Shown: piece by piece, positions 1 through 6,989 of the stretch
Layout: the number at the start of each line of letters is the position of its first letter
Position numbering within the stretch: the first letter of the stretch is position 1
Origin: Mucilaginibacter sp. SJ
Lineage (GTDB): Bacteria > Bacteroidota > Bacteroidia > Sphingobacteriales > Sphingobacteriaceae
Assembly: GCF_028993635.1 (NCBI RefSeq)
Contig: NZ_CP118631.1
Location: forward strand, 1,798,001-1,862,000
Direction of reading: 5' to 3'
DNA: 64,000 nt
Notes under the pieces: generated by a model
Told to the model about the DNA's origin: nothing
Seen by the model: the letters and a program-made list of their open reading frames with translations, nothing else
Database searches by the model: none
Made by a program: the position numbers and the translations under genes

Positions 1-509
1 ACATCATAATCGGCCGATTGCAGTAAGCGGGTCAGGATGCTTTCAACGTCCTCCCCTACATAACCGGCTTCGGTTAGCACAGTAGCGTCGCAAATGCAAA
101 ACGGAACGTTAAGTACTTTGGCGAGTGTTTTAGCAAGCAGGGTTTTGCCCGTACCTGTTTCACCTACCATGATGATGTTCGATTTTTCAATCTCAACCTC
201 ATCTTTATCAATACGCTGATTTAAGCGTTTATAATGATTATATACAGCTACCGAAAGTATCTTTTTGGCATCATCCTGCCCAATAACATACTGATCAAGA
301 TGTGCCTTCATCTCTGATGGCTTAAGCAAGGCCGGCGCCAGAGGCGATGACTTCACTTTACGTACCTTCAACTCCTCAGCCAATATTTCATTGGCCTGGT
401 TCACACATTTATCACAAATATGTGCATCAAGTCCTGCTATTAACATCAGGGAATCCTGTTTACCGGCACCGCAAAATGAACACCTGATCTCTTTGCTGTT
501 TTTATTCAT
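1..509 (-). CDS. clpX: ClpX, ATP-dependent Clp protease ATP-binding subunit (N-terminal part, cut by window edge)
   Basis: AAA+ unfoldase that recognises substrates, unfolds them and threads them into the ClpP chamber in the cytosol. My translation from the ATG at 509 begins [18 protein letters not shown] and shows the ClpX zinc-binding domain: one Cys pair in RCSFCG near residue 10 and a second in ICDKCV near residue 35. It is followed by the [12 protein letters not shown] segment and a Walker A motif VGETGTGKT. About 169 residues are present; the AAA+ core and C-terminus lie beyond base 1. It follows clpP on the same strand with a 158-bp gap that contains an inverted heptamer array, giving the classic tig-clpP-clpX order. 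The usual Pro in the P-loop (GPTGxGKT) is Glu here, which I take as a family variant. Confidence 0.95.
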   Translation of the reverse strand, partial: MNKNSKEIRCSFCGAGKQDSLMLIAGLDAHICDKCVNQANEILAEELKVRKVKSSPLAPALLKPSEMKAHLDQYVIGQDDAKKILSVAVYNHYKRLNQRIDKDEVEIEKSNIIMVGETGTGKTLLAKTLAKVLNVPFCICDATVLTEAGYVGEDVESILTRLLQSADYD

Positions 510-563
510 CTGATTTGTCTTCTTACTCAAAGTTAAAAAATTAGTGGTAAAAAACAAAGTATT

Positions 564-659
564 GTCCGTAAGTCGGGAAGTCTGTAAAGTCCGAAAGCAA
601 CAATACCTTCTGATTTTAACATGCTTACTTCCGGACTTCCCGACCTATCGGACTTATGG
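564..659. repeat. Inverted heptamer array, AGTC word family (clpP-clpX spacer)
   Basis: The left arm (564-597) runs in roughly 7-bp steps: AGTCGGG, AAGTCTG, TAAAGTCC, GAAAG. The right arm (624-659) carries the complementary words CTTCCGG, ACTTCCC, GACCTATC, GGACTTA. Transcribed, the arms can fold into a long imperfect hairpin between clpP and clpX. The same word family occurs at 32646-32730 and 43828-44010. Confidence 0.7.
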
Positions 660-667
660 ACTCAAGA

Positions 668-1396
668 TTACTTTCCTTTATTACCTCTTAAAATCTCGTC
701 AACCATACCAAATTCTTTGGCTTCCTCTGCAATCATCCAGTAGTCACGGTCAGATGCATCCCAAACTTTTTGGTAAGGTGCACCGCTGTGATCGGCAATG
801 ATCTGGTACAGTTCTTTTTTCAATTTAGTGATCTCCTGATAAGTGATCTCTATATCCGACTGCTGGCCCTGAGCACCGCCTGATGGCTGGTGGATCATCA
901 CCCTTGCATGCGGAAGCGCTGCCCTTTTACCTTCAGTACCGGCTACCAACAATACTGCAGCCATTGAAGCGGCCATACCTGTACAAATAGTGGCCACGTC
1001 ATTTGATATAAATTGCATGGTATCATAGATACCTAAACCTGCATAAACCGAACCACCTGGTGAGTTGATGTAGATCTGGATATCGCGTTTAGCATCAGCC
1101 GATTGTAAGAATAGCAACTGAGCCTGGATAATGTTTGCAATATTATCATAAATAGCATCGCCCAGGAAAATGATACGGTCCATCATCAAACGCGAAAACA
1201 CGTCCATGGCCTGTACATTAAGCTGGCGTTCTTCAAGAATGTATGGTGTCATGCCGGTTGGTACGGTAGTGATACCACCTGTTGGCATATTGCCTCTTTC
1301 AACACCTGCAATATATTTGTCTACATAAAGGCTGTTAATACGGTGATGCTTAACAGCATATTTTCTGAATTCGTTTTTATCGATATTACTGCTCAT
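668..1396 (-). CDS. clpP: ClpP, ATP-dependent Clp protease proteolytic subunit
   Basis: Serine peptidase of family S14 that forms the tetradecameric chamber of ClpXP/ClpAP. The catalytic triad is visible: Ser144 in GMAASMAA, His169 in MIHQPSGG and Asp218 in SDRDYW, with the usual spacings (25 and 49 residues). The glycine-rich NSPGGSVYAG strand that binds substrate is at 111-120. At 242 aa it is longer than the ~195-aa enterobacterial form; the extra ~45 N-terminal residues are probably a removable propeptide. The start gives MSSNIDKNEF; no alternative start is better supported. It lies between tig and clpX in the conserved order. Confidence 0.97.
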   Translation of the reverse strand: MSSNIDKNEFRKYAVKHHRINSLYVDKYIAGVERGNMPTGGITTVPTGMTPYILEERQLNVQAMDVFSRLMMDRIIFLGDAIYDNIANIIQAQLLFLQSADAKRDIQIYINSPGGSVYAGLGIYDTMQFISNDVATICTGMAASMAAVLLVAGTEGKRAALPHARVMIHQPSGGAQGQQSDIEITYQEITKLKKELYQIIADHSGAPYQKVWDASDRDYWMIAEEAKEFGMVDEILRGNKGK

Positions 1397-1598
1397 GGTT
1401 TTTGTTTGTTGTTCGTTAGGAAATGCGGGCGTCTTACCCGCGATAAATATAGTTTTTAGTTCAATAGATTTTTTGCAAGATAGTTTTTATTACGTAATTT
1501 TTTGATGAGGCCTACGTGACTAAACCTGTTTTTTTGGTCAAAACTAACGGTAGAGCTTGCAGGGAAGATGTTGGTAACAACATCAGCTGCTCTGCTTC

Positions 1599-1693
1599 CG
1601 TCATTGCGAGGCACGAAGCAATCCCAAACTTTACAGGTCGGCTTGCATATCCACTCTGCTAATCGGGGATTGCTTCGTACCTTATAATGACGT
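1599..1693. repeat. Palindromic intergenic repeat (CGTCATTGCGAG type)
   Basis: The left end reads CGTCATTGCGAGGCACGAAG and the right end (1665-1693) holds its imperfect complement, GGGGATTGCTTCGTACC then AATGACG. I know this palindrome type from many bacterial genomes as an untranslated dispersed repeat. A further half copy, CTCGCAATGACG, sits at about 1917-1928, so the tig-clpP spacer holds more than one remnant. Confidence 0.6.
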
Positions 1694-1743
1694 GATCGTA
1701 AGTTGTTGATTATTAAGTGTATTTTTTCGATCAGTTTTATAAT

Positions 1744-1867
1744 ATGGGCGTTGCCTGCGGCCGGGCTTTCCGTTGCAAGTCCTCGCTTTTCCTGCCCACA
1801 ATCCTAACGCGCGCTCCGGGCTTTACACTGCAATCCCTAACGCGGCCCCCGCGCACCATCGCTAAAG
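1744..1867. repeat. GC-rich dispersed repeat, GGGCGTT...CTAACGC type (copy 1)
   Basis: This GC-rich block stands out from the surrounding AT-rich spacer. It opens with GGGCGTTGCCTGCGGCC and closes with CCCTAACGCG. A second copy, beginning GGGCGTTACCTTCGGCC and ending CGCTAACGC, is at 9079-9369, where a MITE interrupts it. No convincing protein is encoded; an open frame at 1717-1938 is read as chance. Confidence 0.5.
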
Positions 1868-1950
1868 TATATTTTACATGTCATCACGGTTTTTTCACGG
1901 CCTCCCTGATGGTTACTCGCAATGACGTTGGGTTTTGAGCTAAGGTTATA

Positions 1951-1986
1951 AAACACCAAAAGCAACCTTGTGAGTTGCTTTTGGTG
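1951..1986 (-). terminator. Rho-independent terminator of tig
   Basis: On the minus strand CACCAAAAGCAAC and GTTGCTTTTGGTG form a perfect 13-bp stem around a 7-nt loop, followed by a T run. It lies about 45 bases past the tig stop, so tig probably ends here and clpP has its own promoter. Confidence 0.8.
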
Positions 1987-2032
1987 AATATGCTATAAAA
2001 TCTCTCCCTTTTTAGGGCGATTTAAAAGCTGC

Positions 2033-3391
2033 TTACTGTGCTGCAGATACCAATGCACTGAAATCAGTGTAAAGGATATCCTGCTTATCTAAAGTGATCA
2101 CATTTTTGATATAGTCAAATACCTTTAATGCTTTTACCTCTTCAAATATTTTGTTAGCATTTTCTTTGTTTTGCAGGTACTGAACGGTATACTGGCCTAA
2201 CTGATCTTCAGGGATCGCTGTCGGGCTGTACATCCTGAACTGCTGGTCTAAACGGATCTTAGCCAATTCAAACACATCTTCGTATTTAATCTCGATAGTG
2301 TTATCGGTAATGATCTTATTTTCTATCAAAGTCCATTTCAGGTTTTGAGCAAAATCGTTGTAACCGCCTTCTAATTCCTCGTCGCTTAATTTCTCGTTGG
2401 TTGCTTTTAACCAGCGTTTCAGAAACTCGTCAGGAAGGGCGAAATCAACTTTAGCGACAGCCAGTTTGTACATGTCGTCCTGCAATTTGCGGTCGGCATC
2501 CTGAACCATCATGCTTTCAAGCTCTTCAGTAATTTTAGCTGTGAACTCCTCTTCGGTAGTTACTGTACCTTCACCAAATAATTTGTCAAAGAACTCCTGG
2601 TTAAGATCGCTTTCTTCTAAACGGTTAACGTTTTTAACAGTTAATTGGAAATCGCCTCTTAAATCAGCTGCATCGTCTTCTTCAATTTTCAATAAACCGG
2701 CAATTTTAGCTGCGTCGTTATCAAAAGCTTTACGAATATCGAATGTTAACACATCGCCTTTTTTCAAACCGATCAATGAAGCTTTGATAGCCTCATCTTT
2801 GATCTGATCTAAACGTACAGACGCTGTATTGGTTATTCCATCCTCAAAAACACTACCATCAGCAGAAAGTTGAACTAATTCGCTGTAAAGAACGTCATCA
2901 TCTGCCGATACGTCAGGATTTGTCATTTTGCCATAGCTGCGGCGGATGTTTTTGATCCTTGAAGCAAGCGTTTCGTCATCAACTTTGATTACGTATTGGG
3001 TTAATTTATCTTTTGATGAAAAGTCGATGCTGAACTCAGGAGCTAAACCTAATTCATAGCTAAACTCAAAGTTATCGGCAAAATCCCAGTTGTATTCTTT
3101 GTTATCATCTGCAGCAGGCAATGGCTGACCCAATACAGCCAGTTTCTGCTCGTCGATATAGTTATTTAAAGTATCTTGTAACAGGTTGTTGATTTCATCA
3201 ACAAGGATGCTTTTACCGTACATTTTTTTGATGTGCGATGCAGGCACCATGCCCGGGCGAAAACCAGGAATTTTTGCTTTTTTAGCGTTTTCCTTTATAG
3301 CTTTTTCAACACGTGGCTGGTAATCTTCAGGGTTGATGTTAATTTTAACAACTGCGTTCAGGTCATTAATTTTTTCCTGTGTAATATTCAT
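2033..3391 (-). CDS. tig: Trigger factor, ribosome-associated peptidyl-prolyl isomerase/chaperone
   Basis: Chaperone that docks at the ribosome exit and shields nascent chains. The N-terminal ribosome-binding domain is recognisable, with the signature region IPGFRPGMVPASHIKKMYG near residues 40-60 (GFRxGxxP type). The middle and C-terminal arms are acidic and helical, as in Bacteroidota trigger factors, and the central FKBP-like part is divergent. Length (452 aa) is normal. It begins at the ATG at 3391, and a TACTTTTG promoter element lies about 77 bases upstream. It heads the tig-clpP-clpX cluster but is followed by its own terminator. Confidence 0.93.
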   Translation of the reverse strand: MNITQEKINDLNAVVKININPEDYQPRVEKAIKENAKKAKIPGFRPGMVPASHIKKMYGKSILVDEINNLLQDTLNNYIDEQKLAVLGQPLPAADDNKEYNWDFADNFEFSYELGLAPEFSIDFSSKDKLTQYVIKVDDETLASRIKNIRRSYGKMTNPDVSADDDVLYSELVQLSADGSVFEDGITNTASVRLDQIKDEAIKASLIGLKKGDVLTFDIRKAFDNDAAKIAGLLKIEEDDAADLRGDFQLTVKNVNRLEESDLNQEFFDKLFGEGTVTTEEEFTAKITEELESMMVQDADRKLQDDMYKLAVAKVDFALPDEFLKRWLKATNEKLSDEELEGGYNDFAQNLKWTLIENKIITDNTIEIKYEDVFELAKIRLDQQFRMYSPTAIPEDQLGQYTVQYLQNKENANKIFEEVKALKVFDYIKNVITLDKQDILYTDFSALVSAAQ

Positions 3392-3467
3392 CTTTTTACC
3401 GGGTATTTAATTTAATCCTTTGAAATATAGCCTAAAACCTAATCCGTGCTATACAAAATTCGAGGCG

Positions 3468-3475
3468 CAAAAGTA
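3468..3475 (-). promoter_or_regulatory. Putative -7 promoter element of tig
   Basis: The minus strand reads TACTTTTGCGCC, which fits the Bacteroidota primary-sigma -7 consensus TAnnTTTG. No clear TTG -33 box is seen at the expected distance. Similar TACnTTTGC strings precede queA, trpS, pyrG and the exonuclease gene. Confidence 0.45.
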
Positions 3476-3626
3476 TGAATTTATTTTTAATTAGTGCCTG
3501 AATTTATATTGTTTTCAAATTTTACAACATAGCTATTAACAGGCTTTATAGTTTTCAAATAAGCATGAAACGGCTCCGGCCCATTTTAAAAGTTTCCTCA
3601 TTTAAATTATAGATGGCTGATAATAG

Positions 3627-3659
3627 AAAAAGCCGGGATTTAAATAAAATCCCGGCTTT
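3627..3659 (-). terminator. Terminator of the 3681-4403 lipoprotein gene
   Basis: AAGCCGGGATTT and AAATCCCGGCTT form a perfect 12-bp stem with a 4-nt loop, followed on the minus strand by a short T run, about 20 bases after the stop. Confidence 0.75.
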
Positions 3660-3680
3660 ACTGTTTCTTAAAAACGCCGA

Positions 3681-4403
3681 TCAGTCTACTTTTTTGATAG
3701 ACGAAGCTCCCGACTTATCGTTATTCACGGTAGATGGGGAACCTTTATACTCAATTTCGGAAGCACCACTGGTATGCACGTTCAGCGTTTTAAGCACATT
3801 GATTTTGCAATGTCCAATGCCCGATGTTTCGATATCATAGTCCCCAACAACAAAATCAAAGGCTTCTATTTTACCGGCGCCGCTCAGGTCAATCTTGTGC
3901 GATGCTGCCTGGCCTGTAAGGTGTACATCTGTGGCGCCACTGCCGTCGGTCGAAACATTGGCCGCGTTAAGGTCAAGCGTAACTTTAGTAGCACCGGAAA
4001 GATCAAGCTTGAAATCTTTAGCGTTGAGCTTGCCATCAGAATTAACTTCAACCGCACCTGAAGCTTTAATTTCTTCAAGGTTTTTCACGCCGATGTTGAT
4101 CACCATATCACCGGGATCGCAGAAATTCTTTTTTGATTTAATGTGTAATACACCACCTTCAACCGAAGTTGAAATATACTTGATCAGGTTATCATCAGCT
4201 TTGATCTCAATAGTCAACGAACTATCCTGTTTCAGGTGTACTTTAAACGCGCCCGAAATTTCAACTTTTTTAAAATCTTCGGCCTTGCGCTTTTCGGTGG
4301 TTTGATTTCCTGAGCCGTGCACACATCTGTAATTACATGATGATAATATGCCGGTGGCTATAAATGCACTTGCTATAGTGAAGGTAAAAAGGTATTTTTT
4401 CAT
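3681..4403 (-). CDS. Head-GIN / DUF2807 domain lipoprotein
   Basis: Secreted protein of unknown function. The N-terminus MKKYLFTFTIASAFIATG then LSSC is a lipoprotein signal with the acylated Cys near residue 22. The rest is the DUF2807 (putative auto-transporter adhesin, head-GIN) beta-solenoid pattern: repeated short strands with SGAxxV turns, for example KVEISGAFKVHL, EIKASGAVEVN, DLSGATKVTL and DLSGAGKIEA. Length 240 aa is normal. It is the most upstream in position of three related genes on this strand, each with its own terminator, and has an ECF-like promoter immediately before its start. The other two are shorter and lack the lipobox. Surface attachment is inferred; no ligand is known. 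Confidence 0.85.
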   Translation of the reverse strand: MKKYLFTFTIASAFIATGILSSCNYRCVHGSGNQTTEKRKAEDFKKVEISGAFKVHLKQDSSLTIEIKADDNLIKYISTSVEGGVLHIKSKKNFCDPGDMVINIGVKNLEEIKASGAVEVNSDGKLNAKDFKLDLSGATKVTLDLNAANVSTDGSGATDVHLTGQAASHKIDLSGAGKIEAFDFVVGDYDIETSGIGHCKINVLKTLNVHTSGASEIEYKGSPSTVNNDKSGASSIKKVD

Positions 4404-4417
4404 GGTTTTGGTGTTAT

Positions 4418-4443
4418 GACGCCGGTTGGCGGTTTAGTGTTAC
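4418..4443 (-). promoter_or_regulatory. ECF-type promoter (GTAAC-N17-CGTC) before the 3681-4403 gene
   Basis: The minus strand has TGTAAC, 17 bases, then CGTCATAA, ending about 15 bases before the ATG. The same two boxes, 16 apart, precede both neighbouring paralogues. The AAC/CGTC pattern is the known shape of extracytoplasmic-function sigma promoters. Confidence 0.55.
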
Positions 4444-4452
4444 ATCAAAATT

Positions 4453-4486
4453 AAAAAAAGCTATCACATTTTAGATGATAGCTTTT
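4453..4486 (-). terminator. Terminator of the 4520-5128 gene
   Basis: AAGCTATCA and TGATAGCTT pair on the minus strand, followed by a seven-T run, 34 bases after the stop codon. Confidence 0.75.
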
Positions 4487-4519
4487 GAATATATGATGGA
4501 CTTTTGTAAAAGTAAGATA

Positions 4520-5128
4520 TTAAAGGCCTGCAAATTCGTTTTCAATGGTGTATTTAGCAGGAGCGTTGGTTACTTTATCAGTGAAGTTTACGGCAGCAAA
4601 TGCGTTGTTGTTTACAAATGATTCGCGGGTGTGGTTAAGGGTGTAAACATCGGCTGTACCGGTAAACTCGGCTTTAGCTTTGTCATTAACGTTTACTGTT
4701 GCAGCATAAGCGTCGACGTTCAATTTAGCAGATGCATTGTTATAAAGATTAACGTTAAGCTCAAGGGCTGCAAGTTTTCCGAATGATTTAACTTCGGCAT
4801 TGTCGTAAGCATTAATCGCTTTAAGATCGTTCGCGGTTACCCAAACTACCAATTTTTCGTTTTTATATGAGGTGATCCGTAATGTACCGTTGTTGTTTTG
4901 TACCAACGCGCTTTCTGAGTAATACTTGTTATACACTTTAACATTGTCGTTTTCGCCGGCTGATACGTATACCTCAACGTTACCGCGGACTTCGATCTTA
5001 CTGATCTTGCTTACATTATTTAAAACTACGGCTGCGCCGTTATCATTTTTGGTTGCTGCGTTAGCTGCGGTTGATACTCCAAGTGCTAAAACTAAAGAGG
5101 TTGCGATTGTTAATATTGTAGTTTTCAT
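4520..5128 (-). CDS. Secreted DUF2807-like protein, tandem paralogue A
   Basis: Exported protein of unknown function, 202 aa from the start chosen here. The start at 5128 gives MKTTILTIATSLVLALG, a good signal peptide ending near ANAA; an upstream in-frame ATG at 5152 would add eight residues that spoil the signal. The paralogue at 5572-6171 starts at the equivalent ATG and shares the leader TTGACAATCAAAATATTAAT, which supports 5128. The mature part has short beta repeats of the DUF2807 type: KIEVRGNVEVYVSAG, VKVYNKYYSESALVQ, LVVWVTANDLKAINAYDNAE. It is about 70% like its neighbour by eye and lies in its own transcription unit, with ECF-like promoter and terminator. Confidence 0.8.
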   Translation of the reverse strand: MKTTILTIATSLVLALGVSTAANAATKNDNGAAVVLNNVSKISKIEVRGNVEVYVSAGENDNVKVYNKYYSESALVQNNNGTLRITSYKNEKLVVWVTANDLKAINAYDNAEVKSFGKLAALELNVNLYNNASAKLNVDAYAATVNVNDKAKAEFTGTADVYTLNHTRESFVNNNAFAAVNFTDKVTNAPAKYTIENEFAGL

Positions 5129-5188
5129 GATGATTAATATTTTGATTGTCAATTATTTGTGTTTCTATTTCATTTAATACACAGATAA

Positions 5189-5214
5189 GACGCCCTCATT
5201 TTTAAAACGTTACA
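5189..5214 (-). promoter_or_regulatory. ECF-type promoter (GTAAC-N16-CGTC) before paralogue A
   Basis: TGTAAC at 5214-5209 and CGTC at 5192-5189 are 16 bases apart on the minus strand, about 60 bases before the chosen start. The boxes and spacing are identical at paralogue B. Confidence 0.6.
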
Positions 5215-5510
5215 GCGGTTTCGGGCAAATTAGATGTACACCGGGTTTTAGTCGGCGAACGGGGGATTTATATCGGTAAAAAGCGGAAGAATTTTATGTG
5301 CAGATTTCAGATATGCACATAGAAAAAGCTTGTGATAACAAAAGAAACACTGTCCGAAAGTTCTCTGACTTCGGACGATTACGCCTGTAGCCTCTGGATC
5401 ATGGCGTATTAAGGGTTATAAAAATTTGTTACCTGACCCCACATGATAAGCGGTTTGCTTAACATGCGGCTTAGCGAGTGGAATGTTGAAACAACAACAT
5501 GACGATAAAA
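5215..5510. other. Spacer between the two DUF2807 paralogues
   Basis: No gene is seen. Bases 5215-5310 resemble 6256-6345 upstream of paralogue B (shared AATTAG, GGTTTT, GTCGG and GGAAGAA blocks in the same order), so the tandem duplication included upstream DNA. At 5352-5378 the string GTCCGAAAGTTCTCTGACTTCGGAC is a small palindrome. Confidence 0.5.
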
Positions 5511-5537
5511 CAAAAAAGCCGCCCCTTTGCGGGCGGC
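5511..5537 (-). terminator. Terminator of paralogue B
   Basis: On the minus strand GCCGCCCG and CGGGCGGC-type arms (5518-5537) close a short loop and are followed by six Ts. It is 35 bases after the stop at 5572. Confidence 0.85.
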
Positions 5538-5571
5538 TACACTATATATAATTGACTCAAAAAAATGGCGT

Positions 5572-6171
5572 TTATAAAGTTGCAAAGTCATTAACCCTTG
5601 GTTTGGTCTCTTTGTTTAGGGTTTCGGTAGCGTGAGCGTATGCTAAACCATTGCTGTTAACATTTGATGTTGCGTTGCGGGTTAAGCTGTATTCGTTGGT
5701 GTTACCTTTAAGTTCGGCTTTTGCATTACCGCTGAGGGTGATGCTGGCGCTATAAGTATCCAGGTTAAGATTTGCAGATGCATTGTTGTTTAATTTAACA
5801 TCCAGCTCGATGCCTGAAAGACTGCCGAATGATTTAATATCGGCATTATCATAAGCGTTAATAGCACTCAATTGATTCGCGGTTACCCATACTACCAATT
5901 TTTCGGCTTTATATGATGAGATGCGCAATACACCTTTTTGTGACTGAACCAGAGCATTTTCAGAATAGTAGCGGTTGTAAACCTTTACCTGGTCGGCCGG
6001 GCCGCTTGATATGTAAAGTTCAACATTGCCGTAAACTTCAATTTTGTTGATTTTACTGATGTCGGTTAAAATGATGCCTGCATCAGTTTTAGCAGTATTT
6101 GCAGATGCGATGTTTGCGAAGCCAAGTACCATAAACAGTACGGTAGCGATGGCGGTTAATGTAGTTTTCAT
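5572..6171 (-). CDS. Secreted DUF2807-like protein, tandem paralogue B
   Basis: Exported protein of unknown function, 199 aa. The signal peptide starts MKTTLTAIATVLFMVLG and ends near ASANTA. The mature chain matches paralogue A nearly block for block: NKIEVYGNVELYISSG, VKVYNRYYSENALVQS, LVVWVTANQLSAINAYDNAD, IKSFGSLSGIELDVKLNN. No enzymatic motif is visible; the fold is predicted to be a right-handed beta helix as for DUF2807. It has its own ECF-like promoter and terminator, so copies A and B are separately transcribed but probably co-regulated. Confidence 0.82.
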   Translation of the reverse strand: MKTTLTAIATVLFMVLGFANIASANTAKTDAGIILTDISKINKIEVYGNVELYISSGPADQVKVYNRYYSENALVQSQKGVLRISSYKAEKLVVWVTANQLSAINAYDNADIKSFGSLSGIELDVKLNNNASANLNLDTYSASITLSGNAKAELKGNTNEYSLTRNATSNVNSNGLAYAHATETLNKETKPRVNDFATL

Positions 6172-6230
6172 GGTATTAATATTTTGATTGTCAAGTGATT
6201 ATTATTTTATTTCATTGAATACATACATAT

Positions 6231-6256
6231 GACGATCTCAAATAAAAAACGTTACA
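6231..6256 (-). promoter_or_regulatory. ECF-type promoter (GTAAC-N16-CGTC) before paralogue B
   Basis: TGTAAC at 6256-6251 and CGTC at 6234-6231 are separated by exactly 16 bases, as for paralogue A, about 60 bases before the start codon. Confidence 0.6.
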
Positions 6257-6416
6257 GCAGGTTTGGCCTAATTAGCTGTAGGGCAGGTTTTTGTCGGTAA
6301 AGGGGTGATTTTTCCCGGTGAAATGGGGAAGAAAAATTAGAGATAAATTAATACTTCCTATAATCCTGAGCTGGAAAATACAGCGAACTCTGAAGTTGTA
6401 GTGACAAAAGATGGCC

Positions 6417-6697
6417 TGTCAGTCTGAGCCCGTCGAAGACTCGTGCGCAGAGGCCTGCCCACCATGCTTCGAGAGCCTCAGCATGCAATGTCATTAAGTT
6501 AAGGAAAATCCCCCAGAGGGGGAACAGGTTTGTAGCAAAATATTATACCGATAACAACCGTGCCAGAGGTACGGAACACCGGAGTTGTGTACCGCTGGCA
6601 CACCAAAAATCTATTCAAAATGGTTTCTACAAACCTTTTGCACCTCTGGTGCAGCTTGTCAATCTCTTAACTTAATGACATTGCTCAGCATGACACC
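6417..6697. repeat. Dispersed palindromic repeat (CTGAGCCCGTCGAAG type), split by a MITE
   Basis: The left part (6417-6485) reads TGTCAGTCTGAGCCCGTCGA and ends CTTCGAGAGCCTCAGCATG; after the MITE the sequence resumes with CTCAGCATGACA. Without the insert the two ends are imperfect complements (TGTCAGTCTGAG versus CTCAGCATGACA), the usual form of this widespread intergenic repeat. Confidence 0.6.
6486..6683 (+). mobile_element. MITE copy A (198 bp) with 18-bp terminal inverted repeats
   Basis: The element begins CAATGTCATTAAGTTAAG and ends with the exact complement. The 9-bp CTCAGCATG lies directly before it (6477-6485) and directly after it (6684-6692), a perfect target-site duplication. No open frame is present. 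Inside are palindromic blocks around GTGCCAGAGGTAC/GTACCGCTGGCAC and TTGCACCTCTGGTGCA. A near-identical copy in opposite orientation lies at 9146-9342. I infer mobilisation in trans by a transposase encoded elsewhere. Confidence 0.85.
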
Positions 6698-6818
6698 CAC
6701 TTTTAACATGCCGGTAGGTAAACTCGCCCGCTTGCTAACCTTTCGAGAGCCAAGCAAAGCGTCGATCTGTCCTGTGAGGTCCTGAAACAAGTTACCCATG
6801 ACAAGTTTAAAAAACGCC

Positions 6819-6906
6819 TGTCATTCTGATTGTAGCGAAGAATCTTCTGCAAGATACAGGGCCGCTAAGCAGGGCGAAGAAGATCCTTCGTTCCTCAGGA
6901 TGACAA
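6819..6906. repeat. Palindromic repeat (TGTCATTCTGA...TCAGGATGACA type)
   Basis: Imperfect inverted ends TGTCATTCTGATTGTAGCGA and TTCGTTCCTCAGGATGACA enclose about 50 bp. This belongs to a class of dispersed non-coding palindromes common in Bacteroidota spacers. It lies just downstream of recQ. Confidence 0.55.
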
Positions 6907-6989
6907 TAAGTATTAATGTCATTTCACTTTCAGAGGCCTCGGATTTAAACACTCAGGATGACGGGTGGGTATTAAAAGAGAGCTATCCA

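Noticed and set aside
544..801. Open frame of 85 codons on the plus strand
   Set aside because: It covers an inverted array and the antisense of clpP; composition is not coding.
1717..1938. Open frame of 73 codons in the tig-clpP spacer
   Set aside because: It lies in dispersed repeats, one of which recurs at 9079 as non-coding DNA.
3895..4305. Open frame of 136 codons antisense to the DUF2807 lipoprotein
   Set aside because: The minus-strand gene has a lipobox, family motifs, promoter and terminator; the plus frame is its shadow.
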